Source: Dipylidium caninum (Eukaryota; Platyhelminthes; Cestoda; Cyclophyllidea; Dipylidiidae). Taken from it: a stretch of 64,000 bases of DNA. Below are positions 37,241 to 49,659 of the stretch, one piece after another (positions within the stretch are counted from its first letter, which is position 1; the number at the start of each line of letters is the position of its first letter). Where the stretch lies: positions 70,869 to 134,868 of the forward strand of contig QEYB01000468.1 in assembly GCA_017562135.1 (NCBI GenBank). Direction: 5' to 3'. The position numbers and the translations under genes are program-made. The notes below the pieces were generated by a model. The model was not told the DNA's origin. It saw nothing but the letters and a program-made list of their open reading frames with translations, and made no database searches.

Positions 37241-37801
37241 AAGGGCTGTGTAACGCTGCGTGCTTGGCTCAGGCTGTCGAGATTATTTATCTCTCGCCAA
37301 ATCCTCTTCTCCTTGTTCATATTCCGTGCTCAGCCCGGCCCTGCCCTGCCCTTCCCCGGCCTGTCCTCGTCTGGCCTGGCCTCCCGACCCGCTGCTCACT
37401 CTGGCAATGCGGAAACTCTGGTCTGCTACTTCCACAACGATCGAGTCGAGACCCTCGGCTTGGCGGTGGCCTCACAGTGGTGGGGCAGGAGACTTCATTC
37501 TCACAAGTGCCATCTCGGATTCGAGAGGTTGACGGCGGAAGTGGATAAGGAATTTGGGATAGAAAGCATACCAATTTCTTTCAACACCAATAATAGGCAT
37601 GCGAGTGATTTAATCTGGACAATACATTAATACATTTGATTAATTTAAAGTCTATGACCAAATAAGTGAGGCTTTTTCTTGCAAGCTTTCACCACTTTTG
37701 TTTTAATCCGCTCACAATTTTTCAGCTACATATATGCACTCAGCTGTCTTTGCGTCCCACGTGGTGCTGCCGGTTGCGTGTTTGCCTGTTGTTTTGGTGT
37801 C
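37241..37801. other. Spacer upstream of the Ser/Thr-rich gene
   Basis: First unique sequence past the inverted-repeat arm. Overlapping frames (37260-37630) are open in two registers and differ in copy C. It should contain the promoter of the gene at 37802. Confidence 0.35.
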
Positions 37802-39273
37802 ATGAGTTCTATTCCTGAGGATTTGTTAGTAGATTTGGAAGAATGGGAATTGATTAGTAATTCGTCAACCACTGCTCTTACAGGTAGGCCTTCCACCTGC
37901 TTTTTTGCCAATGTTATTTTGACCCCGCTTCCCATGTTTTATCGCTGACTTTAGTTCTGAGATCAGATTTATGTTGAATTCAAATGTTTTTAGAGGAACT
38001 TTCGGAGGATTCATTCATCGCAATAGATCCTTCAGATGTTATTTTGGGAGCATTACCAACCTCATCAGGCGCCATAGCAGAGTCATCACCGCAGTCTTCC
38101 GAGGTATCTGCAATGCCAGCCAATACTCCCGCAATAAGACCATCCAACGAGCCACAAAGTTTTTCCCCATCTCAGAGCACTCAAGACAAAACGTCAGTTT
38201 CCTTGACCATCAATTCTTCAATCTCTGCTGATGTGAAAAATTTTCCCAATTATTCTAAGTCACCTACTAATTCAAATCCGAGATCGCGTAAATCGACCTC
38301 TAAGCCCCCTAATTCGAAGTCTTGTGACCAATACAAACAGTCCGAAGATGATACAACATCAGTTGTCTTGACCACTAACTCTTCAATCTCATCTGATGTG
38401 ACAGATACCTCAAATTCCTCAAGGTCATCTGCTAATTCAAAGTCGATATTAAGTAAAGCAGCATATAAGCTCCCTATTCCAACACCTTATGACCCATTCA
38501 AGCAGTCTCAACGTGACGATCTCATTGCGAAGCCAGTGCTTAATGAGCCCTTGTCCTTGTTGACTCTTGATTTAATCCCTCCAAGGGTATACTCACAGGG
38601 CTTCAATATTTTGAACGTAGGCGATGGTGAACTTCCTTCCACCTCACACGACCTACAAAAATCTGCGTTGCAGACTTTGCCGACACGGGTATTTCCCTTT
38701 TCAACATGTCCCCATTTATCGCCAACCGTGTGGCCTTCCGAGCGGAACGAATTTCACCAAGATACTCTGGATTTTTGCTCATCATTCTATGGGAAAATTG
38801 GTCCATCAATTGAAAGCAACGCTAAAGATGGGGCAAAAACAGGTCCCTCGTCAATTCCTAATCCGTCCCGAGTCCGCCGCCGCTATCGATCCCGGCTTTC
38901 ATTCTTGCGTAACTCCATACGTAATGGGCAACTACCGATGCCTCCAATCACCTCGGGGGGAGATGGGTATCTTTTCTCGAGCTATACAGAATTTTCTCAT
39001 CCTCCGTCAATGAACCCCCTGTTGAGTACGAATGTGCACGAGAATTCTGAGTGGCCTTGTGAGAAAAACGGAGGTAATTGTATTCGGTCGCAGATTAACT
39101 GGCCACGTTGGTACAAGCCAAGTAATCAGACCAGTACTTCGGCTGAAGATAAATCCGGTGAATCGGATATTCTTGGAATGGCCTCAACAATGAGTGCTTC
39201 CCCGAATCGAAGCCGATTAAATTGTGTTGAAAGACAACATACTGCCACCTCGTCCCTAAACAGTCAATTTTAG
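37802..39273 (+). CDS. Ser/Thr/Pro-rich protein with an internal tandem duplication, unknown function
   Basis: Exon 1 (37802-37883) reads MSSIPEDLLVDLEEWELI and ends in phase 1 at G|GTAGGC. Exon 2 (37994-39273) follows a TTTTTAG acceptor in the same phase, giving EELSEDSFIAIDPSDVILG and a 453-residue product. No signal peptide, membrane segment or known domain is seen. The acidic start is followed by a disordered-looking, Ser/Thr-rich body. Two adjacent units of about 54 residues resemble each other: one begins TSVSLTINSSISADV and ends DQYKQSEDD, the next begins TSVVLTTNSSISSDV and ends DPFKQSQRDD. Later there is a basic patch (RVRRRYRSRLSFLRNSIRNG). It is probably cytosolic or nuclear. Copy C of this gene (62338-63877) is broken. 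A lineage-specific protein is the best guess. Confidence 0.65.
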
Positions 39274-41689
39274 CTTTAGATGACATAAAGCCCTGGCTCG
39301 TACCCAGACCTTCACCGTTGAGTGTATTAACATTTTTATGGATAAAGTAAGGAACGTGAATGTTTCGTATGTGTTTTCTTGTGCATCCTATAGGCAAGGA
39401 GGGAAATTTACTTGTCTTGGCACTCGAAATGTTAACTCAGCAGGTCACTTTGTATCCGATTGAGCAGTAAACGAGAATAGATCGACACGTGTAAATTTTT
39501 CGCCACCTTTTACCTCCTGAACTACAATTACAGGTCGCAAAATGCACACTGCCTAAGTGAGGTTATATCGGAGGCGAATATTCAGAGAATTGTTTGCTCA
39601 AGGAGAACGGTTTTTAGTATTCAACTACTATTAGTGGTTACAGTACAAATGCATGTGCACTGGGGTCGAACTCGACCTCTAAATGTACCTCAATGTCAAA
39701 GTCTTAGAAGTTGGTGAATCATGGCGATGACTGGTCGCCTCCCGTCTTGGACCTCGGTGGTCCGATGGACGAGGGCTGCACGACGGATGAGTCACTGCCA
39801 GTCGGAGCTGACGTCACCAATTTGTGAGACTTAATAAGAGGGTGATGATTGTCACGGGGTCATTGTTCGAACCATGTGTTTAATGCTCGTCATGTCACCA
39901 CACTGTCGTAATTCCATTGATGGATCCATTTGCATGATACAAGAGTGAAAAGGCGGATGGCACTTGGTATAACACAGGGAACAAGAGAGTCGTAGATAGG
40001 TGGACCAATTTAAAGAGTGAGCTAAGACAACCGAATCGTCACAATGGTTTACACTGTCGCGGCAAATTTGCCTTTCTTCTGGTTATAACCAACTAGTAAT
40101 TCTTCGCACAGCTAGGCCGAAGAGCGAAGATATCTAGGTACAGTGTCAATTGGATTAGTGATGGCTATGCATGCGGTTAGATAAGCCAATGTTGTTGTGG
40201 CATGCCCATGTGTTACAAGATTGTAAGGTAGTGGGGGACAACCACAACGCTTTACTGTCTTCGTTAAATCTGTAAGACTATAATTTGCGCAAGTTAAAGG
40301 CATATTACGGACCGTATACAAAAAGTATTATATAGATGACTAAATCATAGTTGTTATGTAGACCAAATTTTGATTTATACTTTCCCGTCAACGAATCATG
40401 CAGTGATTTACACAGCGGCTTGTCGATGCACCTAGAATACTCGTCGTCACGGTAATACTTTTAAAATGGACTCGAGCATTCAGACACTAGACCGCTATTC
40501 AAATTGCCATGACACTGTCTGCCCTGTATTATACTCACAATGCCGAGCTCAAATTCATCGAATGGTGTCGATTTGGCTCAACCGACCTCGACGACGGGGT
40601 GGGGGAGGGAGGCGGGGGGGGGAACTCCGGGTGCGGCAGTGGATGAGTCACCGCGGTGGTGTCGAGGCCGGACGGCGCGTGCTCCCAGTCCCTGCGGTCA
40701 CCAGCTGACCTGGCGTACTAACATTCACGTCAACAAGCGATCGCGATTTTAGCGCCAAGGCAGCACCGTTCCACAAAGAGCACTTTAAGGGTAGAGGTGG
40801 GGCCTAACAGACTGTCTTTTTTTGCTATGGCTTAAATAACTTTACTCAGGCCAAATAGGAGAGGAGGAGAAATTAGATCTCCTTCATGGATAAGAGTTAA
40901 TAATTGCACCACCTTTGCCATTTTCCCATATCCGTCTTCAGGATAAGATGTATAAAATACGTTTTCATCGAGTTCATATCCGAATGATACTTCAAGGGAT
41001 GGTTTTTACGGCGTGTCAAAGACTCTTTGTATGCTTAACTGTTTGGCTAATGCTAAAGTGTGGTTCAAGTCCACGGAAAATGTTAACTTGTAGGACTCCG
41101 AAGTAAGCTTGTGACAGCAAAAAGTAAATTTCTCTGTGATGTGAGGTAAAAGGGGAAATTAGAAAAGATTAGCAAACAATCTACTTGTACAACTCTAGCA
41201 ACCGCAATAGGTATGAAAACGCTTTAACGGTACGCTAAATGCTTATTGTTTGGTAAGTCTATTACACCTAAAAGGGCCTTGGAATGCTTAAATTTTCTGA
41301 AGATGTTTCACTTGAATGGCATTCTGAGTCATGACAAGGTCTAGCATTTACATTCCAGTAATATCAGTTCCATAATTCTTTGATTGAATGTAATGTGAGA
41401 AATCACAGTTTTAGGATCAATCGTATCCCTCAATCAGTGTTGTGTAAACGTTTTGAGATCCCTACGTCAAAGAAGATACTCGAGTTAGGGGTCGGGCGTA
41501 GACTTGCTCATCCGCTGCTATTTTGTGGACCTGAAACATTCGCGAGATACCTCTGTGCGTGCGGACCAGCAGCCTATCGTCGTCATCCCCTGTCGTTTAA
41601 CGTGCGCCTGATAAAAGTATTAGCTTCTACTTTGCGTTCCCACCATAAAGATACTTACGAATTTTAAGTACATCGATTCTTCATTCCCG
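39274..41689. other. Right part of the inverted-repeat spacer, no firm gene
   Basis: A GC-rich patch at 40540-40720 contains a run of ten G and a plus-strand frame starting MPSSNSSNGVDLAQPTSTTG, which could be a first exon but has no partner. A plus-strand frame at 41380-41667 has no recognised motif; the opposite strand also reads open there (DDDDRLLVRTHRGISRMFQ). Neither is called. Confidence 0.35.
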
Positions 41690-44135
41690 TGCCTACACTA
41701 ACTAGCCAGTGGGCAAATCATGCAGCGGCGCACAGAGAGCAGACCTGAGTCCTGCGCGACATGACATCTCGTTGGATAAAAGGAGGTCCTATTTCAAGTG
41801 TGCAGGAATTATGGTGAATGCGCGAGGCTGTCCACTGTCCCATGAGAGATCATCTCGCCGAGTAGCCCTACACTTCACTTAACTCGCCGCCTCCACCGCT
41901 TCACTACGAGGTTCGCTTAATCACGGCATGGTAGGAAGACGCAATACCGCCTCTATGTCACTCGGAATGACTATACCGCAAAGCCGCGTTTAGTCGCGCG
42001 GTTGCGCTGGAATCCGTTGTGAGATAGGGCGAGTGGAGGCTGCGCTGTCCTTGAGGCCTGCAAAGCAGCCACAGCAGAAGTGGACACTTCGATTGCGTTC
42101 GTGTCGAGGGACTGATGGCGGTGTGGGTGGCGGAGAGAACAGCCTCTTTTGAGGAAGCTGCGGTTGACGGTAGAACATGCTCCTGACATGTGCGCGCACC
42201 ATGTGTGAGATGGTGTGGACAGTCGAATCGTCATATTTATGACAGACTCTGTGAATCCTTCGTGGGTGGCAATTAGACTCATTGATATGAGAAATGTACG
42301 AGGTTGTGGGAAGGCGACTCTCGACTATCGGTCCACTCTCAGCTGCGTTGACCACATAACCGGGCCCCATGGCATCGGGAGCAGCTGAAAGGACTGAAAG
42401 GGAACGATTCGCTCATGCCAATGTGTGAAGTTGGCCATGATGTGCAAGTCGGACAAGAACAGGATGCGATTGTTGGCTGCGGTGGTAGAGAGCACCACAA
42501 AAATGTCGTAGTTGACGGCAAAACCAGCCAATCTTGTGAGCATGCACAGAAGGAGGGCTCATGTCTAGCGGCAGCGAGCGAAATCGCCGCCAGAGATGGC
42601 AGCCAGATGGGGTCGGAGGTACGGTTGAGGATGAGGATGAGATGAGAAAGAGGATGAGGAGGAGGATGAGGAGAGAGGAGGCGGTGGAGGTGGAGGCGAA
42701 ATGTGCAGGCAATTTGACGCAAAACGAATAGACGGAGCGACTGCCTTCTGTTCACTAGGTGACTCGAGTAGCCGATTGGAATGCCTAAATGCCTCCTCGT
42801 GGGACTGGTTGGTGGCTGAGACATGTGAGTCTTTTGAGTTCCGATGGCACTTGAAATCACTGCGACATCGCAACGATAATTACACGACAAGGAAGGTATG
42901 GGAGGAGTATTGTTGGTTGCCGACCAGGGTGACATTGATGTGCAACAGGCAAGACAGCGATGGAGAGCGGTGGAAATGCAAAATAATCTTCAGCCTGACT
43001 ATTGATTAGCCTTATTTGGAGGTTTTTCACACTGTACAATGATGGGGGCGACTTTGTGCATCCAGAGTTACTGTGGCGTCAACGCCTTCCATTTCAACTG
43101 CTTTGCGACAATCACCAGTCCCCAAACTTGTGTTTTACGTCAACCGAGCTGTGTCATTAGATTGACAATCTGACCACGAGCCAACACTCTCCAGCTAACT
43201 GTAGTCGACTCTCTACTGCAGTGTGTCTCAGATGCTGGTATTCAGTCCCTCGTGGCACGAAGGCGTTGCGGAGTTCTCGTGGTCCAGTTTTGATAGCCTC
43301 AAGACGGCGTCGGATCACCATTCCCAATTGATCACTCGGTCTTGCGGCGCGTGTACCTGTTGATTATGTTGACTTAGAAGCATTTCGACTCCTCACTAAT
43401 CGTCACCCCTACGGCACACGACCGGCTCGGATTGTTCAGTCAACTGGTCGTCGTATGGGCTTACGCAAGGCGTCACAGTTCTACTTCACTTCACACACTG
43501 TTAACTACCATTTCAACCATTCTCCCCCTAATGCCCTGACAGCATTGTTGCTTTTTGTGTGGATACGACAGACAGTCAGTGCCTTTCATTCATTCTCAGG
43601 GGGTGTTTATGCGGTTTCGACCCCCTCACGCAGAGAGAAAGCGTAAGACTTAATATACCCCATGATCTGTAACCGTTTTTGTTACCTCACCAATTTGCGA
43701 GGTAAAAAGTAGCCGATTACTTGGTAGTAGAACAGTACTGGCATTCATTTGTTCTTCCCCTAACTATTTTGCTGAAGAATGAGCTGCAGCGTTCCCCCGA
43801 TACAAGTGCCCACAGTGACTTTCGTCCTCTTCTTTCACAAGTGCGGGACAAATTTCCCTGGATGACTGGCATTCTGAATAAGGAGGGGCAACTGCAGCCC
43901 AGTCAGGCTGCTCACAAGTTCGCGACACGCGATATGACATGCCCGGTACCCAGTCCTATCTGTGACAGCATCACATCCTCCACCCGAGTCATCGTCTTCT
44001 CTCGACCGTGCGGACCTGCGATGACACCGAAGAAGGAAATGCCAAATGCTCACATGCGACGGACGTTTTCACGCCATGATGTTTCACCTTGGAGCTTACG
44101 ATTCTGCTCCTACCCTCGGCGTTATATCGTGCCCG
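41690..44135 (-). repeat. Right arm of the large inverted repeat (copy D)
   Basis: Reverse complement of 34720-37240. It is nearly identical apart from the collapsed hexanucleotide run and a few small changes. Its outer end at 44135 falls inside the last visible PC2 exon. Confidence 0.92.
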
Positions 44136-46579
44136 TAGCGGTGATTAAACTCGAGACCCGCCCATTGATTGTCCAGTTGTGAGTCCTTCACGGTCATAAA
44201 GGTGATTGCGCTTTGAGGTGAGCACTATTAAATGTTGCATGTCTCGCCAGGTCAGTTCAGGATTTTGCTTCCAGCGCCAAAGCGAGAACGCCGGCTGCTT
44301 CTGGGGCCGCGGCAGACGTTCCGGAATGATGTAGGGTGCAGTTGCCATAGAGATCCACTGTTCCCACTCCAGCGTCGAGACTGCGTTGACAAGTATCGAA
44401 AATTACTTATGGGCTTCAAAAATATAACACTTTCCGTCACCACGAGCATCTTACATTTCCCGACTGCCAGATTTCCCAGTATTAACTGTGGCGAATTGGG
44501 TACACTTAAATGAGTGAATAGTGCAGTTTATATCAAGAGAATTTTGATCCGACCAAGAAGTAGGGTAATGGATGGCGGTGCAGGTGAAGCAGAAAAAGAT
44601 GAACAGACAGCGACTCCTCAGATGATCAGAAAGAGGGGAATATATGACTGGGAGATGGGATTTCTAACATCTTTCTTGCCTCGGAATATAATGTAAATGC
44701 ATCTTTGTATTTTTCTGATAAACATCGACAGTGTTGAGGGTGATGGTGTTAGTTTTGTCAGATACAGCTGCACTAGGCAAAGCCTCCATGCAAAATGATT
44801 GAGGTACCACCTAGAGGGGTAGAATTATATCATTTTGTTTGGAGAAAAGTGCACAAATTTTTTGGTTGCCTCTGCGTTCTTTGCATTTTCAGTCTATTTA
44901 AAGTGTGTGTTCCTACATTTTCGAAATTTTATAGCAACAATTATTCACAAAAAAAAGCAAAAGGTGAGGGGGTCTAATCTAACAGACGTCATCGCCGCAG
45001 CTGACTCACAGAGTGGAGAGGGTGCAGTACCAGCAGTCTTACCACAATTCAGGCTATCGCATACCTGAGTAGAGATTTTCCGTTTGAGAAGGTAGATGCT
45101 AATGTGGAGGCACAGGACTCGTCATAACTAGCAGTTTGACCATCGTTCGTTGCAGAGTTTATTGAAATGGTCCACATTGAAACAGCATAACCATCACAAT
45201 TGCAGTCGTCCTCTGGTCCTCCGTCGCCTGACGCCCAGACGTAGAGCGAACCTTTGCCACCTCTACCTTTATTAACGCCGTCAACGATTGCCTGAAGGGG
45301 TTAATTTACAATGCGTAAATTAAGCATCAGGAGAAGGGCCTACTGTTTCCCCATCTCGCTGCACTGCAAACATTAATTGACAAACGGGTGTTTAATCACT
45401 CATTCTGAAGCCTTAAAACATGTGCAAATAGGACCCTTAAATGCTGTCAGACGAAGAAATAGTGTAACTAAAGCTATGGCTTAGAAAAGAGGAATTAGAC
45501 AGCACTGGGTGAAGTAGCAGGGTAAAACATAAATTTGAGCATACAGGTCCGCGAGAAATGACCGAAAATGATACCGATCTGTGGATTTTACGAAAAGTGG
45601 CATAAAGAGTGCTGAGAATCCTACGTAAAGACTATGACTTGGTTTCGAGATTAGCAACCTGCATGGTTTGATTTCTGGGTCCATCCACTGTTTTGCCGTC
45701 GTCAGTGGGTCCCCAGCTAGCCGAATAGATATCAATAATGTCTCTGGCCTGTGACATGGCAGCCGCCTCGATGAGATCTGTCATGTAGGGTTGATCAAGC
45801 ATTCGTAGTCCTGCAACACGAGAATCAGGTGCTACACCAACTCCACATACACCGTTGCCTGCAACAGCCGCAACCTCGCCAGCGCATCGGGTCCCATGCG
45901 AGTTAAACCAATCATCAGTTAACGTGGATAAGGAAAAGCATCATTTCCTGAGAAATCGTAGCTAGCTTCGGCTGCATAGTTTGGAGCAATATCGGATGGA
46001 GATAGTCGATCCCATCATCCATAATTGCTGTCACGACTCCCCTCCCTGTAATGTTTTGAGCCCAAGCGGGAAAGGACATTTAAATCAAGGCCGGGTATGC
46101 CCTCAGCTTGTCCTGTATTGTGAATGTACCATTCTTTTCGAAAAAAGAGGGTCAGAAGACAGTCCACGAACGATTTCAGTCTCCGTTGAGGAGAGTTCTC
46201 TTCTTGCAGACCCTTTTTCATTTTCTAGGTATCTAAATCCACGTTTGGTTCGTTTGTGGCCTCTCAACTGTTCGGCACTTTCGATGCCTGGGTGGCCGAT
46301 CAAAACATCCCGTATGGTTTTGCCCGGTCTCGTTGAACTGGGATGCAAGAATAGGAATTCATTTGGATGAAAGTAGGTATCATGGCTATCGAGCCAAGTC
46401 TTAAATCCAGTTTCTGCTGCAATTGACTTGGCACGAGCTTTCAACTGCTCTCTTCCCTCTTGACCGTCTGTCTGAAGACGGACTAGGAATTGATTAGTTC
46501 GAATTCTCGCAGAAATCTGGACTACAAAGAGCAACGTACTACAAGAAAAGCCAAGGACCACCTGTTTTTGGCATGGCAA
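44136..46579 (-). pseudogene. PCSK2: Neuroendocrine convertase 2 (PC2/PCSK2), 3' end missing, frame-disrupted
   Basis: PC2 is a subtilisin-like Ca-dependent protease of secretory granules that cuts prohormones at KR/RR. Exons seen: about 46579-45659 (leader, prodomain, start of catalytic domain), 45291 down to a donor near 45080, and 44380-44136. The prodomain reads NQFLVRLQTDG and TWLDSHDTYFHPNEFLFLH, with the cleavage site KRTKRG. Catalytic landmarks are DDGIDYLHP (Asp), [10 protein letters not shown] (His), ASGDGGPEDDCNCDG and HSGTSAAAPEAAG (Ser). The Asp in ASGDGG, where other convertases have Asn, is the PC2 hallmark. Frames shift by one base near 46140, 46078, 46003, 45925, 44255 and 44205, several in homopolymers. 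After LEFNHRYG the sequence runs into inverted-repeat arm D, and the rest of the family's C-terminal part (P domain) is not found. Consensus errors plus a rearrangement, or a real broken copy, both remain possible. The initiating ATG is unclear. Confidence 0.85.
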
Positions 46580-47923
46580 AGCTCATTTAGTCTACGAGAA
46601 AGGGTAAGTTGGAAAATGAGCAGATTTCTGCAACCTCGCACTCCCATTGGTTCAACGTCTACCGCGAGCGCGAGGTCATCGATCAATGCGCGTGTTACGA
46701 GTCGCCGGGCCGAGGGGATGGGAGACGGCCATTGGGCGCAAGTTTCGACCAATGCAGACACAGGACATGCCGCCCATGCAGCCTATTTTCAGCTGCATTA
46801 TCCCAAATGGCGGAAGTCCCCTTCGTTCTGCCTCCAGTCTGGTATACGTAGGATACGATAAAAACACCAATCTTTACGGAAATCACATCCATTCTGGTAC
46901 CTTCGAGCGAGAATCATCTTGATTTCTCAAAATTAGATTATGAAGACGGCTTCCTGCGATTCTAGGAAGGGGGTGTGCTCAGGTGATGTAAATTAGAAAC
47001 GCAACAACATCATTAGTTGGTTTTCCGGGTGTCAACTGGGCAGGGTGGGAATTCACTCACACGCGATCAAACGGGACAGTACATGAGCTAGAATGGACGC
47101 TGCCTAGTGTTGAAGCCTGAGTTGGTTTGATGTGACAAATATACTTTCCTGAATGAAAGCCTTATTGGAACGTGACGAGAAGTGTTTGTGAACGTTAAGC
47201 CAGTCTCGCTGATAATATCAAGTATCGAATATTCGCTGGTATTACCCGGAAAGTGAAGTGACCGATGATGACGTCACAACTTCACACATCTTGCACTTGA
47301 AAATCAGAGTGTTACAGATGCAGTCTACCTGTTGCCCTAAAACTATTCTTATTTTTTTCTTTAACCGAAACATCTCACCGAATGTTGTAGAATCATTTGA
47401 ACTAAAAGTATTACACCTATACAGTTAATCGCAATAAAATCACCAGATGTTTTCGTCAATAAGTGCCAATAGTCAAGTATGTTCATGGACAAGGCTACTT
47501 TCCTTTAACTGATTAAAACAACTGAGGGGAAGATATTCGTAAGCATTGGTATGGTCAGGAAGAGTAGCTTGTGGTGATAAATCACGGTTAACAGTGGCAC
47601 AAGACCAATGATGGTCATGATAAGCAAAAAGGTGTTTTGCAGCTATGATATCGGCCGCTTCCATCGAGGCAAAAAAGGCTAGATGTTGCGAATAAAGGCT
47701 CTTTATGTGAAGTGTTTTAAAAGCCCGATGATGTGTTGGAAAGAATCAAAAAGTAATTGCATTCGATAGCCTGGGCGCACTGCCGAAGCCTACTAGGAGA
47801 GTAAACAGTGCTGAGGATTTTCGTTTCAAAAAAACATTGCTACTCACATTCAAACGCCTTTTGTATTCCCATGGGCAGAAAATATGATTCCCATTTACAA
47901 ATGTGGACAGTTATATATGATTT
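46580..47923. other. Spacer between GT14-E and PC2
   Basis: Overlapping short frames at 46490-46922 are shadows around the PC2 5' end. No other gene recognised. Confidence 0.4.
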
Positions 47924-49659
47924 TTAGAAGCAAGAACGACTAGCATAGACAGTTGTGTCAAAAGGTGGTTTTGAGAGTAAGTTGTTTTTCATTTCAGCCT
48001 CAATTCTTTCAAAATACCACTGCTCCAAATCCGTATAAAGCTTCTGGCTCGAAGTCAGGTTGAAATATGGTAGCAAAGAGGTGAGGAGCTGTACGCAACA
48101 TCGGCAATTGCGCGTTACCCAGAACACACAAGTAGCGATGGAATTTGGTATCACATTTGACGCCGTAGTCACCCCAAATAGCGAATTTGGCTAAGAAGCC
48201 AAGATTCGCTTCGGCAGCTGGAAGAGGAGCCACGAGGCAGGCGCCTGGTAACCTAAGGCGAGAATTGTAGGCAAGAACAGGGAAGAAAAACTCGTCCGGG
48301 CTGACGACAGCTTCGTGTTCGAGAAGAAGGTCTCTAATGGGGGCCACGGCCTGGCCTAATATTGCTTCTTGCAGGAAGTCGCGACGGTAGACGCCGTAAA
48401 TGGTGCCCTTGTACCACGTAGCCTAAAGGCAAAGAGGAAAGCCTCGAGACAAATTATTCCCTTCAACCCTTTCAAATCTATTCCCAGACATCTTCTTAAA
48501 CCTTCAATTTCACTTTGGTTTTTAAAAAAGCTGGTCATGAGAAGCGGTTATTTGCCTAAATTTTTACTCATCGCCTCTGATGCATGGAGATTCGGACTGG
48601 AGCCGGATGCGCTTACATTAATTTGTATCACTATTAATTATGAGTGCTCTATTAGAAAGGGATTTGGCAAAAGAGCCACAAACAGGCCAAAAGTTTCCAA
48701 ATAGAGCCCTCTCCCGCCCTAAGAGTTTATGGCTGATGACCTCCAAGAACCATCCGCTGATTCGAAGCTAGGACTGCATAGAAGAGGTTCAGTGAGTTTG
48801 GACAGGAGAAAATGGCTCCACTGGAGTAGAAACACTGTCATATAGGTGTCTTGTGTGCTTTGCTCAGACCACGGTAGTAATTTTCAGTCCATCCTCACTT
48901 CGAAATAATGTATTTTGCACAAACGCTTTTAATCATACTCATAGTGAAGAAACGTACTTGCAAGGGCAGCTTCTTGCCTTTGGTCCTCGACTTAAATCGA
49001 TCCACTGGGTAGGATTCAACGAGGTTAGATCCATTGAGAAGCCTTCAGGATGGCGACCATTTCAAGATTTGTTCTCAACGGAAAATCCTGGTCTGCTGTG
49101 TTAATCAGGTAAATCCACTTCCGGCTGTGAAGCAATGCCTGTTTGGCGCAGATCAGCTGACTTTGCAACAGACTTTCATCACTTCTCGCTAAGGCGACTC
49201 GGGATTCTTTTGGGACTAACTCAATGTTTCCGCCAAAACACGCAATTAAACCTCGTAATGCCATCTCCAGTTCCGGATCCGCCATTTTATCGACGTGGAT
49301 GCCAGTAATAGTTGTTAACGCGATATATCATTCGGAGCAGTCGAGAAAGGGGCCTCACATCGGAATGGACTGTCACTGTAAACGCGATGTCGATATCTCC
49401 ATCCTGATTCGGTTTGTAGGGAATCGTCCGTCGGAAGAGTTGACAGTTCCTGTGGTCAGGTGAGTCGATGATTGAGAAGAAGGCAAGAGCCATGCCTGGA
49501 TCATAATCACCAACGTCGAGAGTCCCCAGAACCGTTTGTTTTAAGATCCGTTCCTTCTGTTTTTGCGTGTCGCGCAAAGTAATACCACAGCCAAATCAAC
49601 GTCAATCCAATAATCACCAGAATGGTCAGACGGGAACGAAATCGACGAGGGGAAAACAT
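47924..49659 (-). pseudogene. Second GT14 glycosyltransferase gene (GT14-E), frameshifted
   Basis: A divergent paralogue of the intact GT14 gene with the same two-exon layout: exon 1 48958-49659 (ATG at 49659) and exon 2 47924-48422, joined at a phase-0 intron of 535 bases in the homologous place (LPLQ|ATWYKG). Exon 1 has a basic start and signal anchor (LTILVIIGLTLIWLWYYF), then DIDIAFTVTVHSDVRPLSRL, MIYRVNNYY, IYLINTADQDFPLRTNLEM. Exon 2 has WYKGTIYGVYRRDFLQEAI, SPDEFFFPVLAYN and WYFERIEAEMKNN, ending ASRSCF. Single-base shifts occur near 49540, 49302, 49035 and 48040. Apart from them every block aligns, the splice sites are good and no in-frame stop needs explaining. This resembles uncorrected indels in a working gene more than an old pseudogene, but the gene is unusable as written. 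Confidence 0.82.

Larger units (their letters stand above)
30508..39389 (+). repeat. Duplicated block B
   Basis: Its left 1.4 kb matches 19710-21165 (copy A). From 30951 to at least 39389 it matches 55488-64000 (copy C) in direct orientation. The part 34720-37240 also occurs inverted at 41690-44135 (copy D). Contents are an orphan GT14 exon 2, a long non-coding or unrecognised stretch, a hexanucleotide expansion and the Ser/Thr-rich gene. I saw no terminal repeats, transposase or reverse transcriptase. Confidence 0.9.

Noticed and set aside
30508..39389. Transposon or retroelement
   Set aside because: No reverse transcriptase, integrase or transposase motif, no long terminal repeats, and no target-site duplication that I could see at the edges of the copies.
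41690..44135. Mobile-element insertion into PC2
   Set aside because: The arm ends in block-B sequence with no terminal inverted repeats, and the PC2 frame does not resume beyond it, so insertion is not supported over rearrangement or misassembly.
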